From: an uncultured Pelagibacteraceae bacterium
GTDB taxonomy: Bacteria; Pseudomonadota; Alphaproteobacteria; Pelagibacterales; Pelagibacteraceae
Direction of reading: 5' to 3'
Length of the DNA: 64,000 bases
Assembly (NCBI GenBank): GCA_902619595.1
Contig: CACNFE010000001.1
Span: forward strand, 113,280 to 177,279
Shown here in pieces: positions 43,602-51,031 of the stretch (position 1 is its first letter; each line of letters starts with the position of its first letter). Below the pieces are notes generated by a model. That model did not search any database. It saw only the letters and a list, made by a program, of their open reading frames with translations, and was not told the DNA's origin. The position numbers were made by a program, and so were the translations under genes.

Positions 43602-44747
43602 TTATATCTTAACTTTGCCAATAGGTCCGAACTCATTTTCATAAGCTAATTTGTAATTAGGCTGGTTCATCAGCAAGTACTTCATTACTCTTTTAGCGTA
43701 TGCTTTTTGAGAATCTACGATTTTCTTAAAGAAAGGATCTTTCTTATTGAAATCACCGATTACTTTATCCCAACCTTTTAATTGTTGAGCTAAAATCTCA
43801 TCAGACGTTTGGTAAACATTAACTTTATGTTCATTCATTAATTTAGATAAATCAGCTGAATATCTAACTAATGCTTTGAAATAGTTATCTGTGTTTGCAG
43901 CATAAGCAGCATTTTTTAATATTGCTTGGTTTGCTGGTGACAGACCGTTAAATGTTTTGTTGTTGATAGGTATTTCAAACATCTCTTGAGATTGGTGGAA
44001 ACTTCCTAAGTGATAATGCTTAGAAACGTCTTGCATACCAAACTGAGAGTCTGAAGTTGGGTTGTTAAACTCAGCAGCTTCAATCAAGCCAGTTTTCATA
44101 GCTGGTTGAATTTCACCACCTGGTAACTGTCTAACGACCATTCCCATTGCAGTAAGAACGTTAGTAGCAAGACCAACTGTTCTATACTTCATACCTTTAA
44201 CATCAGATACTTTTGTTACATTTTTCTTAAACCATCCAAACGGTTGTGCTGGCATAGGCATGTGAAAAACACCTGTATAGTCGAAACCTACTTTTTTAAT
44301 AGTCTCTTCATAAAGTGCTCTTCCTCCACCATACTCCATCCATCCCATTACTTCTTGAGATGACATTCCGTACGAAGGTCCAGTTCCGAATAGTGAAGCG
44401 GCTGGATTTTTACCATACCAGTAAGCCGTTACCCAGTGACCCATATCTACAGCTCCTGAACTTACAGCTTGTCCAATTTCACTAGTCTTAACAACTGCTC
44501 CAACAGGTTGAAGATCAATTTTTAATGATCCACCTGACATGTCGCTAACCATTTTGCAATAGTCTCCTGCCATTTCAAAAAATATGTTAGCACCACTTGG
44601 CCATGCAGCTTGCATTTTTAGAGTCTGTGCAGCACCTAAATTTACATACGGCATTGCAACAGCTGCTGCACCCGCTGCGGCTGCAGTTTTAAAGAACTTA
44701 CGTCTTGAAGGAATTTTTCCCTTCAATGATTTTTTTTCTTTAACCAT
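43602..44747 (-). CDS. dctP: TRAP transporter substrate-binding protein (TakP/DctP-like, Tat signal)
   Basis: 381 residues. The N-terminus has a twin-arginine signal (SRRKFFK at 14-20, then an Ala-rich hydrophobic stretch). The mature protein begins near residue 40 (QTLKMQAAWPSG). It is the periplasmic receptor for a carboxylate. The family arginine is in VKGMKYRTVGLATNVL, and LPGGEIQPAMKTGLIEAAEFNNPTSD resembles the corresponding region of TakP, the 2-oxoacid receptor of Rhodobacter, so a 2-oxo or 2-hydroxy acid is a plausible ligand; this is inference. AGAGGAG before the ATG is a strong ribosome-binding site. The downstream terminator would favour high expression. Confidence 0.92.
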   Translation of the reverse strand: MVKEKKSLKGKIPSRRKFFKTAAAAGAAAVAMPYVNLGAAQTLKMQAAWPSGANIFFEMAGDYCKMVSDMSGGSLKIDLQPVGAVVKTSEIGQAVSSGAVDMGHWVTAYWYGKNPAASLFGTGPSYGMSSQEVMGWMEYGGGRALYEETIKKVGFDYTGVFHMPMPAQPFGWFKKNVTKVSDVKGMKYRTVGLATNVLTAMGMVVRQLPGGEIQPAMKTGLIEAAEFNNPTSDSQFGMQDVSKHYHLGSFHQSQEMFEIPINNKTFNGLSPANQAILKNAAYAANTDNYFKALVRYSADLSKLMNEHKVNVYQTSDEILAQQLKGWDKVIGDFNKKDPFFKKIVDSQKAYAKRVMKYLLMNQPNYKLAYENEFGPIGKVKI

Positions 44748-44788
44748 TGTTTTCTCCTCTTAGTTAATTAACTTCCAATAATTAAAGC

Positions 44789-44817
44789 ATATTAGGAGTT
44801 GTGAGTCCCTTGTTAAA
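44789..44817 (-). promoter_or_regulatory. Candidate promoter of the dctPQM-amidase operon
   Basis: In the 124-base gap between the hydroxyacid dehydrogenase stop and dctP. On the minus strand, TTTAAC (complement of 44812-44817) is 17 bases upstream of TAATAT (complement of 44789-44794). The -10 is good, the -35 weak. It lies about 42 bases before the dctP ATG. No strong terminator for the preceding gene is visible in the gap; there is only a weak five-base stem with an A-rich loop near 44831-44846. Confidence 0.4.
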
Positions 44818-44871
44818 TGGTCCTCAAATAAGTTTTTTTCAACTTGAAGTGGTAATTACTTTAAAATATTT

Positions 44872-45825
44872 CTAATTTACTTTGTTTTTACAATTACCTG
44901 TTTTGAAATATTCCTCAATATTATCTATCGCTAAATTAGCCATTGCTGTTCTTGTTTCTTTTGTGGCACTCCCTAAGTGGGGAAGGATAAAAGCACTTTT
45001 ATGCTTGAGATAACCTGGATTTAAATTTGGTTCACCTTTATAGACATCTAAACCAACTGCATAAACTTTTCTTCTATTCAAAGCATCTATTAAAGCTTCA
45101 TCGTCAACAATATCTCCCCTTGCAACGTTTGTAACAACTGCACCTTTTGGCAAAAATTCCAATGTTTCTTCATTAATAAGATTTATAGTTTCTTTTGATG
45201 CAGGGCAACAAACTGATAAAACATCTGATACGGACAATAAACTTTTTAAATTATCATGATATGTTGCTCCTTGAGCCTTGTCATCAGTTAGTTTTGACCG
45301 ATTATGATAATGAATAATCATTCCCAATGATTTTGCAACTTTAGCAATTTTTTGTCCAATTCTACCCATGCCAAGTATTCCTAATCTTGTTCCTGTCAAT
45401 TGTTTACCTATCAAATAATCCGCTGACCATTTCCAGTCAGATGCTCTTGCACCATCTATGCCTTCTGATGCACGTCTACATGCGCCTAAAATCAGTAGTA
45501 TACCTATTTCAGCTGTTGCATCGGTAAGAACTTCGGGTGTATTAGTGACTGCAATATTCTTTTTTTTGGCGGCTTCTAAATCAATATTTCCAAAACCTAC
45601 AGCAAAATTAGATAAAATTTTTACTGAGTCTGGTAATTTTTGAATTGTTTCTTCGTCCAATTTATCTGTTAATGCTGAAAGAATACCATCGCATCCTTGG
45701 CTTAACTCAATTAATTTACTTTGAGAGTAAAGTTCATCGTTGTTGTTAAGTCTAACATCATATAGCTCTTTTAATCTATCTTCATTTGATTGAAGTAATT
45801 TTCTTGTAACTAAAATTTTTTTCAT
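44872..45825 (-). CDS. D-2-hydroxyacid dehydrogenase (glyoxylate/hydroxypyruvate reductase-like)
   Basis: 317 residues. It has the NAD(P)-binding motif GILGMGRIGQKIAKVAKSLG (about 149-168), the catalytic arginine in VARGDIVDDEALIDAL, the glutamate in YKGEPNLNPGYL and the histidine in ILPHLGSATKETR. The upstream catalytic-domain pattern NFAVGFGNIDLEAAKKKNIAVTNTPEVLTDATAEI is that of glyoxylate/hydroxypyruvate reductases (GyaR/GRHPR group). It would interconvert a 2-oxoacid and its D-2-hydroxyacid. It follows the FAD oxidase by nine bases and is the last gene of the hydroxyacid cluster. Confidence 0.9.
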   Translation of the reverse strand: MKKILVTRKLLQSNEDRLKELYDVRLNNNDELYSQSKLIELSQGCDGILSALTDKLDEETIQKLPDSVKILSNFAVGFGNIDLEAAKKKNIAVTNTPEVLTDATAEIGILLILGACRRASEGIDGARASDWKWSADYLIGKQLTGTRLGILGMGRIGQKIAKVAKSLGMIIHYHNRSKLTDDKAQGATYHDNLKSLLSVSDVLSVCCPASKETINLINEETLEFLPKGAVVTNVARGDIVDDEALIDALNRRKVYAVGLDVYKGEPNLNPGYLKHKSAFILPHLGSATKETRTAMANLAIDNIEEYFKTGNCKNKVN

Positions 45826-45834
45826 ATTTTCCTT

Positions 45835-47211
45835 TTAATTTAGGTCAAAAATTTTTCCTGGATTCATTATGTTATTAGGATCCATTGTTCTTTTAATTGA
45901 TTTCATAACTGGAAGGTTATCTGGATGTTCTTTTAATAGATAGCTTTTTTTATGCAAACCTATGCCGTGCTCACCTGTAATTGTACCCTCAAGCTCAAGT
46001 GATTTATCAATTAAAATATCATTAAAATATTTTATTTTCTTGTATGCATCTTGTTCTTTAGGGTTGTAAGGCATCATAATATGAAAATTTCCATCTCCTA
46101 AATGACCAACCATTGGGGCTCTTAAACCGAGTTTTCTTACTTCTTTTTCAGCAAAATTTACACATTCTGTGATTTTTGAAATTGGGACACAAACATCTGT
46201 AGTGTAAACTCTTCCATCATTTATCAAAGCTTTCACAGAGTACCAAGCATCCCATCTGGCTCTCCACATTTTCTTTCTTTTTTCAATTGTGTCAGCCCAT
46301 TTAAATTTACTTCCACTATTATTTTTTGAAATTTCCTCAACTACCCCTATTGCCTCTTTATTTGATGTTTCTGATCCGTGAAATTCAAAAAATAATGTTG
46401 GCAACGCGCTTACATCTTCAAGTTTAGAGTAGTTTATACTTATTTCCATTTGATCTTTATTAAGCATTTCAACTCTAGCAATAGGAATTCCATATTGTAT
46501 TGTCTCCTGAGCAGTTTTAACTGCATCTTCCAGTGTTGGAAAATGACAAACTGCACTCATGATGCTTTCGGGTATAGGTGATAATCTCAATTGGACTTCG
46601 GTAATAATTCCAAGCGTACCTTCAGATCCAATAAATAAATTTGTTAAATTATACCCTGCAGAAGTTTTTTTAGCTCTTCCTCCAGTATTAATTATATCAC
46701 CATTTGGCAATACAACAGTTAATCCCGTTATTACTGATTTCATTGTTCCGTATTTAACTGCCATTGTTCCAGATGCTGATGTAGAGGCCATACCTCCCAA
46801 AGATGCATTTGCTCCTGGATCAATCGGAAAAAAAACACCATCCTCTCTTAAATATTCATTAAGCTCTTCTCTAGTGACGTTTGCTTGCACACGGCAATCA
46901 AAGTCAGATGCATTAACGCTTAAAACCTTATTCATTTTTTCCAAAGAAATTGTAATTCCATCTTTATTCCCAACCACATGTCCTTCTAATGAAGTTCCTG
47001 TTCCAAAGGGAACCACAGGTGTGTGATGTTTATTACACAGTTTTAAAATTTTAGAAACTTCCTCATTATTCTCAGGAAAAACTACTGCTTGTGAAAGAAC
47101 TGGATCGAAAGTATCTTCACCTCTTGCAAAGTTCAATCTAGTGGACTCTGATAAAGAAATTCTATCTTTCAAAAGCAAAGTTAAATCTTTTTTAAGTGAT
47201 ATATTTTCCAT
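45835..47211 (-). CDS. FAD-linked D-2-hydroxyacid oxidase/dehydrogenase (GlcD/D-lactate dehydrogenase family)
   Basis: 458 residues. The N-terminal FAD-binding domain has VPFGTGTSLEGHVVG (about 65-79), DPGANASLGGMASTSASGTMAVKYGTM and GSEGTLGIITEVQLRLSP. The C-terminal FAD-oxidase domain has GHLGDGNFHIMMPYN and GTITGEHGIGLHKKSYL. These are the marks of the GlcD/Dld/D-2-hydroxyglutarate dehydrogenase group. No glcE or glcF is adjacent, so a single-subunit D-lactate or D-2-hydroxyacid dehydrogenase is more likely than a glycolate oxidase complex. A 16-base palindrome lies just upstream. Confidence 0.9.
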   Translation of the reverse strand: MENISLKKDLTLLLKDRISLSESTRLNFARGEDTFDPVLSQAVVFPENNEEVSKILKLCNKHHTPVVPFGTGTSLEGHVVGNKDGITISLEKMNKVLSVNASDFDCRVQANVTREELNEYLREDGVFFPIDPGANASLGGMASTSASGTMAVKYGTMKSVITGLTVVLPNGDIINTGGRAKKTSAGYNLTNLFIGSEGTLGIITEVQLRLSPIPESIMSAVCHFPTLEDAVKTAQETIQYGIPIARVEMLNKDQMEISINYSKLEDVSALPTLFFEFHGSETSNKEAIGVVEEISKNNSGSKFKWADTIEKRKKMWRARWDAWYSVKALINDGRVYTTDVCVPISKITECVNFAEKEVRKLGLRAPMVGHLGDGNFHIMMPYNPKEQDAYKKIKYFNDILIDKSLELEGTITGEHGIGLHKKSYLLKEHPDNLPVMKSIKRTMDPNNIMNPGKIFDLN

Positions 47212-47226
47212 TTACTAAAGGCAGTA

Positions 47227-47242
47227 TACCAATCAATTGGTA
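47227..47242. repeat. 16-bp palindrome upstream of the FAD oxidase gene
   Basis: TACCAAT-CA-ATTGGTA is a perfect inverted repeat of seven bases per arm with a two-base centre, 16 bases before the start of the FAD oxidase gene and 10 bases after the aminotransferase stop. The TTGGT/ACCAA halves recall operators of GntR-type regulators of lactate and pyruvate genes, but here the halves are in the opposite order. As RNA it would form only a six-base stem with no U tract, so it is a poor terminator. Operator function is a guess. Confidence 0.4.
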
Positions 47243-47252
47243 AAATTAAAAC

Positions 47253-48416
47253 TTAGCCAAGCATTTTTTTAATGTTATCTAGAGCTTGCGAAATATTATC
47301 TCTAGATGCTGCAAAACTAAATCTTACGTAATCATTGCAACTTTTACCAAAAGCAGTTCCTGGAACAATTGCAACACCTGCTTCGTGCATGGCTTTCTTA
47401 CAAAATTCTGCTCCATTCATTCCAGTTCCAATCACTTTTGGAAATGCATAAAAGGCGCCGCCTGGCAAACTACACTCAACACCAGGTAAACTATTTAGTC
47501 CTTCATGAATTAGTTTTCTTCTTGCTGTAAATTTTTCCATCATTTCATGAATTGAGTCATCAGGGCCATCTAGAGCGGCTATGCCAGCAAACTGAGCTGC
47601 TGCATTTACACATGAAACACTATTAATTAATAATTTGTTTACATGCTCAACTAAATGTTCTGGCCAAAAACTCCAACCCAATCTCCATCCTGTCATTGAA
47701 TAAGCTTTACTCCAGCCCTCAAGAACTATTAATCTATCTCTTAACTCTGGGTAATTAAAAAAAGATGGCATTTCTTTATCATCAAAAATTTGCCTACTAT
47801 AAATCTCATCACTTAGTATTGTTACATGAGGATATTTTTTCAAACCCTCTGCGATTTTATCTATCTCTGATCTCTCAACAAAGCTTCCAGTTGGATTATT
47901 TGGGTTTATTAAAATTAATAATCTTGTTTTGTCTGTTATTAAAGAGAGAATTTTATCTGCGCTAAATTTTAAATCTTTATCTTCAGTCAAATCGTATGAC
48001 ACTGAGGTTGATCCTGTATAGTTTATCATTGACTCGTATATGGGAAATGCTGGAGTAGGATGAATTATTTCTGCACCTGGCTCACCAAAACATTGAATTG
48101 CATAACTCATGGTAGGTTTTCCACCTGGCATTATTAAAACTCTCTCAAAACTTATGTCGACGTTGTATCTCTTTTTAACCCATCTTGCTACTGATTGCCT
48201 ACACTCTGGTATACCGTTTGACATTACATAACCATGATGACCATCATCTAAAGCTTTTTTAGCTGCATCAACGACATGTTTTGGTGTTTTGAAATCTGGC
48301 TGACCTAAACCTAAGTGAATCATTGGTTTTCCTTGAGCCTCTAGTTTTTTAGCTTCTGCAAGAACACTAAATGCACTTTCAGTTCCGAGTCTATCTAAGC
48401 TTTTTGCAAGTTTCAT
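47253..48416 (-). CDS. PLP-dependent aminotransferase (class I/II)
   Basis: 387 residues. A fold-type I aminotransferase. The PLP lysine is K237 in EGWSKAYSMTGWRLGW. Other cofactor and substrate residues are in NPNNPTGSFVERSEI, LSDEIYSRQIFDD and the late arginine in NDYVRFSFAASRDNI. It is of the aspartate/alanine/aromatic aminotransferase superfamily; the exact amino acid cannot be named. Position between two hydroxyacid oxidases suggests it uses or supplies a 2-oxoacid of this cluster, such as pyruvate, glyoxylate or hydroxypyruvate. It is 14 bases downstream of the lldD-like gene. Confidence 0.92.
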   Translation of the reverse strand: MKLAKSLDRLGTESAFSVLAEAKKLEAQGKPMIHLGLGQPDFKTPKHVVDAAKKALDDGHHGYVMSNGIPECRQSVARWVKKRYNVDISFERVLIMPGGKPTMSYAIQCFGEPGAEIIHPTPAFPIYESMINYTGSTSVSYDLTEDKDLKFSADKILSLITDKTRLLILINPNNPTGSFVERSEIDKIAEGLKKYPHVTILSDEIYSRQIFDDKEMPSFFNYPELRDRLIVLEGWSKAYSMTGWRLGWSFWPEHLVEHVNKLLINSVSCVNAAAQFAGIAALDGPDDSIHEMMEKFTARRKLIHEGLNSLPGVECSLPGGAFYAFPKVIGTGMNGAEFCKKAMHEAGVAIVPGTAFGKSCNDYVRFSFAASRDNISQALDNIKKMLG

Positions 48417-48430
48417 TTTATCTCCAATTT

Positions 48431-49582
48431 TTATTTTCTATAAATTAACTTCGAGCTATTTAATTCTCCTAAATTCTTACAACCCATTAACACCATGTTT
48501 CTATGTATCTCATCATGCATGTTTTGTAATAAATGTTCAACGCCTTGTTGACCGCCTGCGGCCAAAGAGAACAGAAACATTTTTCCGAAACTACACGCTT
48601 TTGCGCCCGCTGCCAAGGCTTTTAATACATGCGTTCCTCTCCTTACTCCGCCGTCTAGAATTATTTCAAGTTTATCTCCTACAGCATCTGAAATTGCTTT
48701 TATCTGGTCGAAAGGTGATCGTGAACCATCCAATTGTCTACCACCATGATTTGATACCATTATAGCAGTACATCCAATATCAATTGCTCTTTTAGCATCA
48801 TCTACTGACATAACGCCTTTTAACGCAAAAGGTTTTCCCCATTTTTTTACACAATATTCTGCATCCTTCCAATTCATAGCTGGATCATATTGTTCATTAA
48901 TATATTCGATTACAGACTTTGCAATGTTAGTACCTTTGTCTGTCTTTTTTGAAACGTTTGCTAATTCAAATCTTTTTCCAGTTAGATAATTAAAAACCCA
49001 TGCTGGACGCATAGCAAAACTTAATAAACTATTCATGGTAAGTTTAGGCGGAGTAGTAAATCCGGTTCGATGATCCTTTTCTCTATTACCTGCAACTAAA
49101 GTATCAACTGTTAAACACATACCATCAAAGTTTGATCTTTTACATCTCTCAATTAAGTCATCTGTAATTGATTTGTCTTTATGAACATATAATTGAAAAA
49201 GTTTTGGTCCACTTGAAATATTTGATATTTCCTCAATCGTATTATTAGCCATAGATGACATGCTATAAAAAGTTCCAAACTTCGCTGCAGCTTTAGCAGA
49301 AGCTTTATCACCCTCTGGATGATATAATCTCTGCATTGCACTAGGTGATAAAAATATTGGCATATCAATTTTCCTTCCAAATACGCTAGTGGATAAATCA
49401 GGTTTACCTACACTTGTAAGAATATTCGGCACAAGGTCACATTCGTCAAAGGATAAAGTGTTTCTTCTTAGTGTTGTCTCATCGTCTGATCCCCCGTCAA
49501 TATAATGAAAAATGGGTGATGGGAGTTTTTTTTTTGCTAATTTCCTGAAATCATTAAAATTATAACAATCTGCGATCTTCAT
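48431..49582 (-). CDS. lldD: FMN-dependent L-2-hydroxyacid dehydrogenase (L-lactate dehydrogenase family)
   Basis: 383 residues. It is an alpha-hydroxyacid oxidase/dehydrogenase TIM barrel. The catalytic histidine is H279 in MVSNHGGRQLDGS; FMN contacts are in FLSPSAMQRLYHPEGD and DGGVRRGTHVLKALAAGAKA. The N-terminal YNFNDFRKLAKKKLPSPIFHYIDGGSDDE is typical of LldD. It would oxidise L-lactate to pyruvate into the respiratory chain. Related enzymes act on glycolate or mandelate, so the gene symbol reflects the family rather than a proven substrate. The membrane-binding loop region (about 180-225) is retained. Confidence 0.88.
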   Translation of the reverse strand: MKIADCYNFNDFRKLAKKKLPSPIFHYIDGGSDDETTLRRNTLSFDECDLVPNILTSVGKPDLSTSVFGRKIDMPIFLSPSAMQRLYHPEGDKASAKAAAKFGTFYSMSSMANNTIEEISNISSGPKLFQLYVHKDKSITDDLIERCKRSNFDGMCLTVDTLVAGNREKDHRTGFTTPPKLTMNSLLSFAMRPAWVFNYLTGKRFELANVSKKTDKGTNIAKSVIEYINEQYDPAMNWKDAEYCVKKWGKPFALKGVMSVDDAKRAIDIGCTAIMVSNHGGRQLDGSRSPFDQIKAISDAVGDKLEIILDGGVRRGTHVLKALAAGAKACSFGKMFLFSLAAGGQQGVEHLLQNMHDEIHRNMVLMGCKNLGELNSSKLIYRK

Positions 49583-49594
49583 TTTGAAAAATTG

Positions 49595-50113
49595 TTAGAA
49601 TTTCTTTAAGAAGTTAAACATGTAACTATTAGCACCTGGGTTCTTATCCCCTATGCTTGCATTAGATAAATGATTGTATGAAAATCCCATCTCAGTTTTT
49701 TTGGATAGATCTAATGAAAGTTGTAATTCACTCTTAAATTCAATCATATGCCCTAAATCTTTTCCATCACCTTGGCCGTAAAGACCTGGGGTAAAACTTG
49801 GTGTAAGATTTATTTTACCTAAATTATAATCTGCTTGAATCCCTGTATATAAATATGTGGCATTATCAGATGTCATCATAAAACCAGTAACTGGTGATAA
49901 TGTTCCTAGAAAACTGTCTCTATATAAATCTTCATTCTGATGCTGAATACCAAAAAGTGCAGATTTTTTACCATGATCACTAAAATCAAACATGCCAGTG
50001 TAGAAATTATATTTATGTGGATCCAATTTCTTTTTTATTGCGTCATCACTTTTCGATGGTAAAAAAGAAAAGATAAATATAGTTATTACAATTAATAATG
50101 TTTTAAACTTCAT
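49595..50113 (-). CDS. Acyloxyacyl hydrolase / PagL-like lipid A 3-O-deacylase
   Basis: 172 residues. A signal peptide (about 1-22) precedes a beta-barrel-like mature part with alternating hydrophobic strands. The C-terminal YNHLSNASIGDKNPGANSYM has the PagL His-x-Ser pair (H148, S150), the following asparagine and the NPG motif. PagL sits in the outer membrane and removes the 3-O-acyl chain from lipid A. The C-terminus ends in FLKKF, an outer-membrane-like aromatic end. It lies 12 bases upstream of lldD and 31 bases downstream of ccmH, with no functional link that I can see. Confidence 0.8.
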   Translation of the reverse strand: MKFKTLLIVITIFIFSFLPSKSDDAIKKKLDPHKYNFYTGMFDFSDHGKKSALFGIQHQNEDLYRDSFLGTLSPVTGFMMTSDNATYLYTGIQADYNLGKINLTPSFTPGLYGQGDGKDLGHMIEFKSELQLSLDLSKKTEMGFSYNHLSNASIGDKNPGANSYMFNFLKKF

Positions 50114-50144
50114 ATTAAATTTATACTATATTTATATCGTATTG

Positions 50145-50516
50145 TTACCTCTTGAAAACACCTAATTTTCTTATGATTATAGCCCCTCCTATAACAAAAA
50201 GTATAATTGGTAAGCTCCATAATATATAAGTTCTTTTATTTATTTCTGGATTATACAAAACCCATTCTCCATAATTTTTCTTCATAAATTGGTAAATATC
50301 TTTTTCTGACATTCCTGCTTCTAAGTTTTTTCTTACTACTATTTTCATACTCTCGGCAAAATCGGACTGAGAGTCATAGATAGATTGACCTTGACATATC
50401 AGACAACGAAGATTTTTAAAAATTTTATTCTCTAATTCAGAAGGTTTGTCTACCGCTAGTAAATAATTATTACTTAAAAAGATAAAAAAAGTTATAAAAA
50501 GAATTAGTTTTTTCAT
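50145..50516 (-). CDS. ccmH: Cytochrome c maturation protein CcmH
   Basis: 123 residues. It has a signal peptide or N-terminal helix (about 4-22), the redox-active LRCLICQGQSI motif with C38 and C41, a three-helix bundle, and a C-terminal transmembrane helix (about 98-116). It reduces or holds apocytochrome c cysteines for haem attachment by CcmF. The TPR partner CcmI (fused in E. coli CcmH) is not present. It overlaps ccmG by four bases. Confidence 0.95.
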   Translation of the reverse strand: MKKLILFITFFIFLSNNYLLAVDKPSELENKIFKNLRCLICQGQSIYDSQSDFAESMKIVVRKNLEAGMSEKDIYQFMKKNYGEWVLYNPEINKRTYILWSLPIILFVIGGAIIIRKLGVFKR

Positions 50517-51031
50517 TTTATTAATTCTAAAATTTCATTAAAATTTTCATTATCTATAGGTCCAATAATTTTTTTAATTATTTTCTTTTCTTTACTTACA
50601 ATAAAAGTTTCGGGAACACCGTATGCTCCCAACTCAATTGATGTTACACCATTTTTATCTGATAAAATTTTTGAGTATGGGTTGCCAAGCTCATTTAAAA
50701 AAGACTGAGCGTTACTATTATTATCTTTGTAATTAATACCTAACAAATTAAAATTTTTATTCTTAAGTGCCATTAGAAATGAATGCTCAGCTCTACAAGG
50801 AATACACCACGATGCCCATATATTAATAATATAATAACTATTTTTTTTTAAAAGATTATCAGAGATAACCTTTTCTCCCGAAAAAAAATCATTACCTGCA
50901 AAATTCGGTAACTCAATTTGTTTATCAAGTTTTGGTGTATATATATTAGGTTTCTGCAAACCTAGATAAAATACTGCAAAACAAAAGGCAAATAAAACAA
51001 AACTGATAGTAACAAATATTTTATTTTTCAT
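50513..51031 (-). CDS. ccmG: Thiol:disulfide interchange protein CcmG/DsbE
   Basis: 172 residues. An N-terminal membrane anchor (about 5-26) precedes a periplasmic thioredoxin-like domain with the active-site WASWCIPCRAEH (C76, C79). The later GAYGVPETFIVSKEKKI contains the cis-proline and the acidic/GVPET motif of this family. It keeps apocytochrome c thiols reduced. It overlaps ccmF by 11 bases. Confidence 0.96.
   Translation of the reverse strand: MKNKIFVTISFVLFAFCFAVFYLGLQKPNIYTPKLDKQIELPNFAGNDFFSGEKVISDNLLKKNSYYIINIWASWCIPCRAEHSFLMALKNKNFNLLGINYKDNNSNAQSFLNELGNPYSKILSDKNGVTSIELGAYGVPETFIVSKEKKIIKKIIGPIDNENFNEILELIK

Noticed and set aside
44820..44850. Terminator after the D-2-hydroxyacid dehydrogenase
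   Set aside because: Only a five-base AT-rich stem with an A-rich loop and no U tract; too weak to call.
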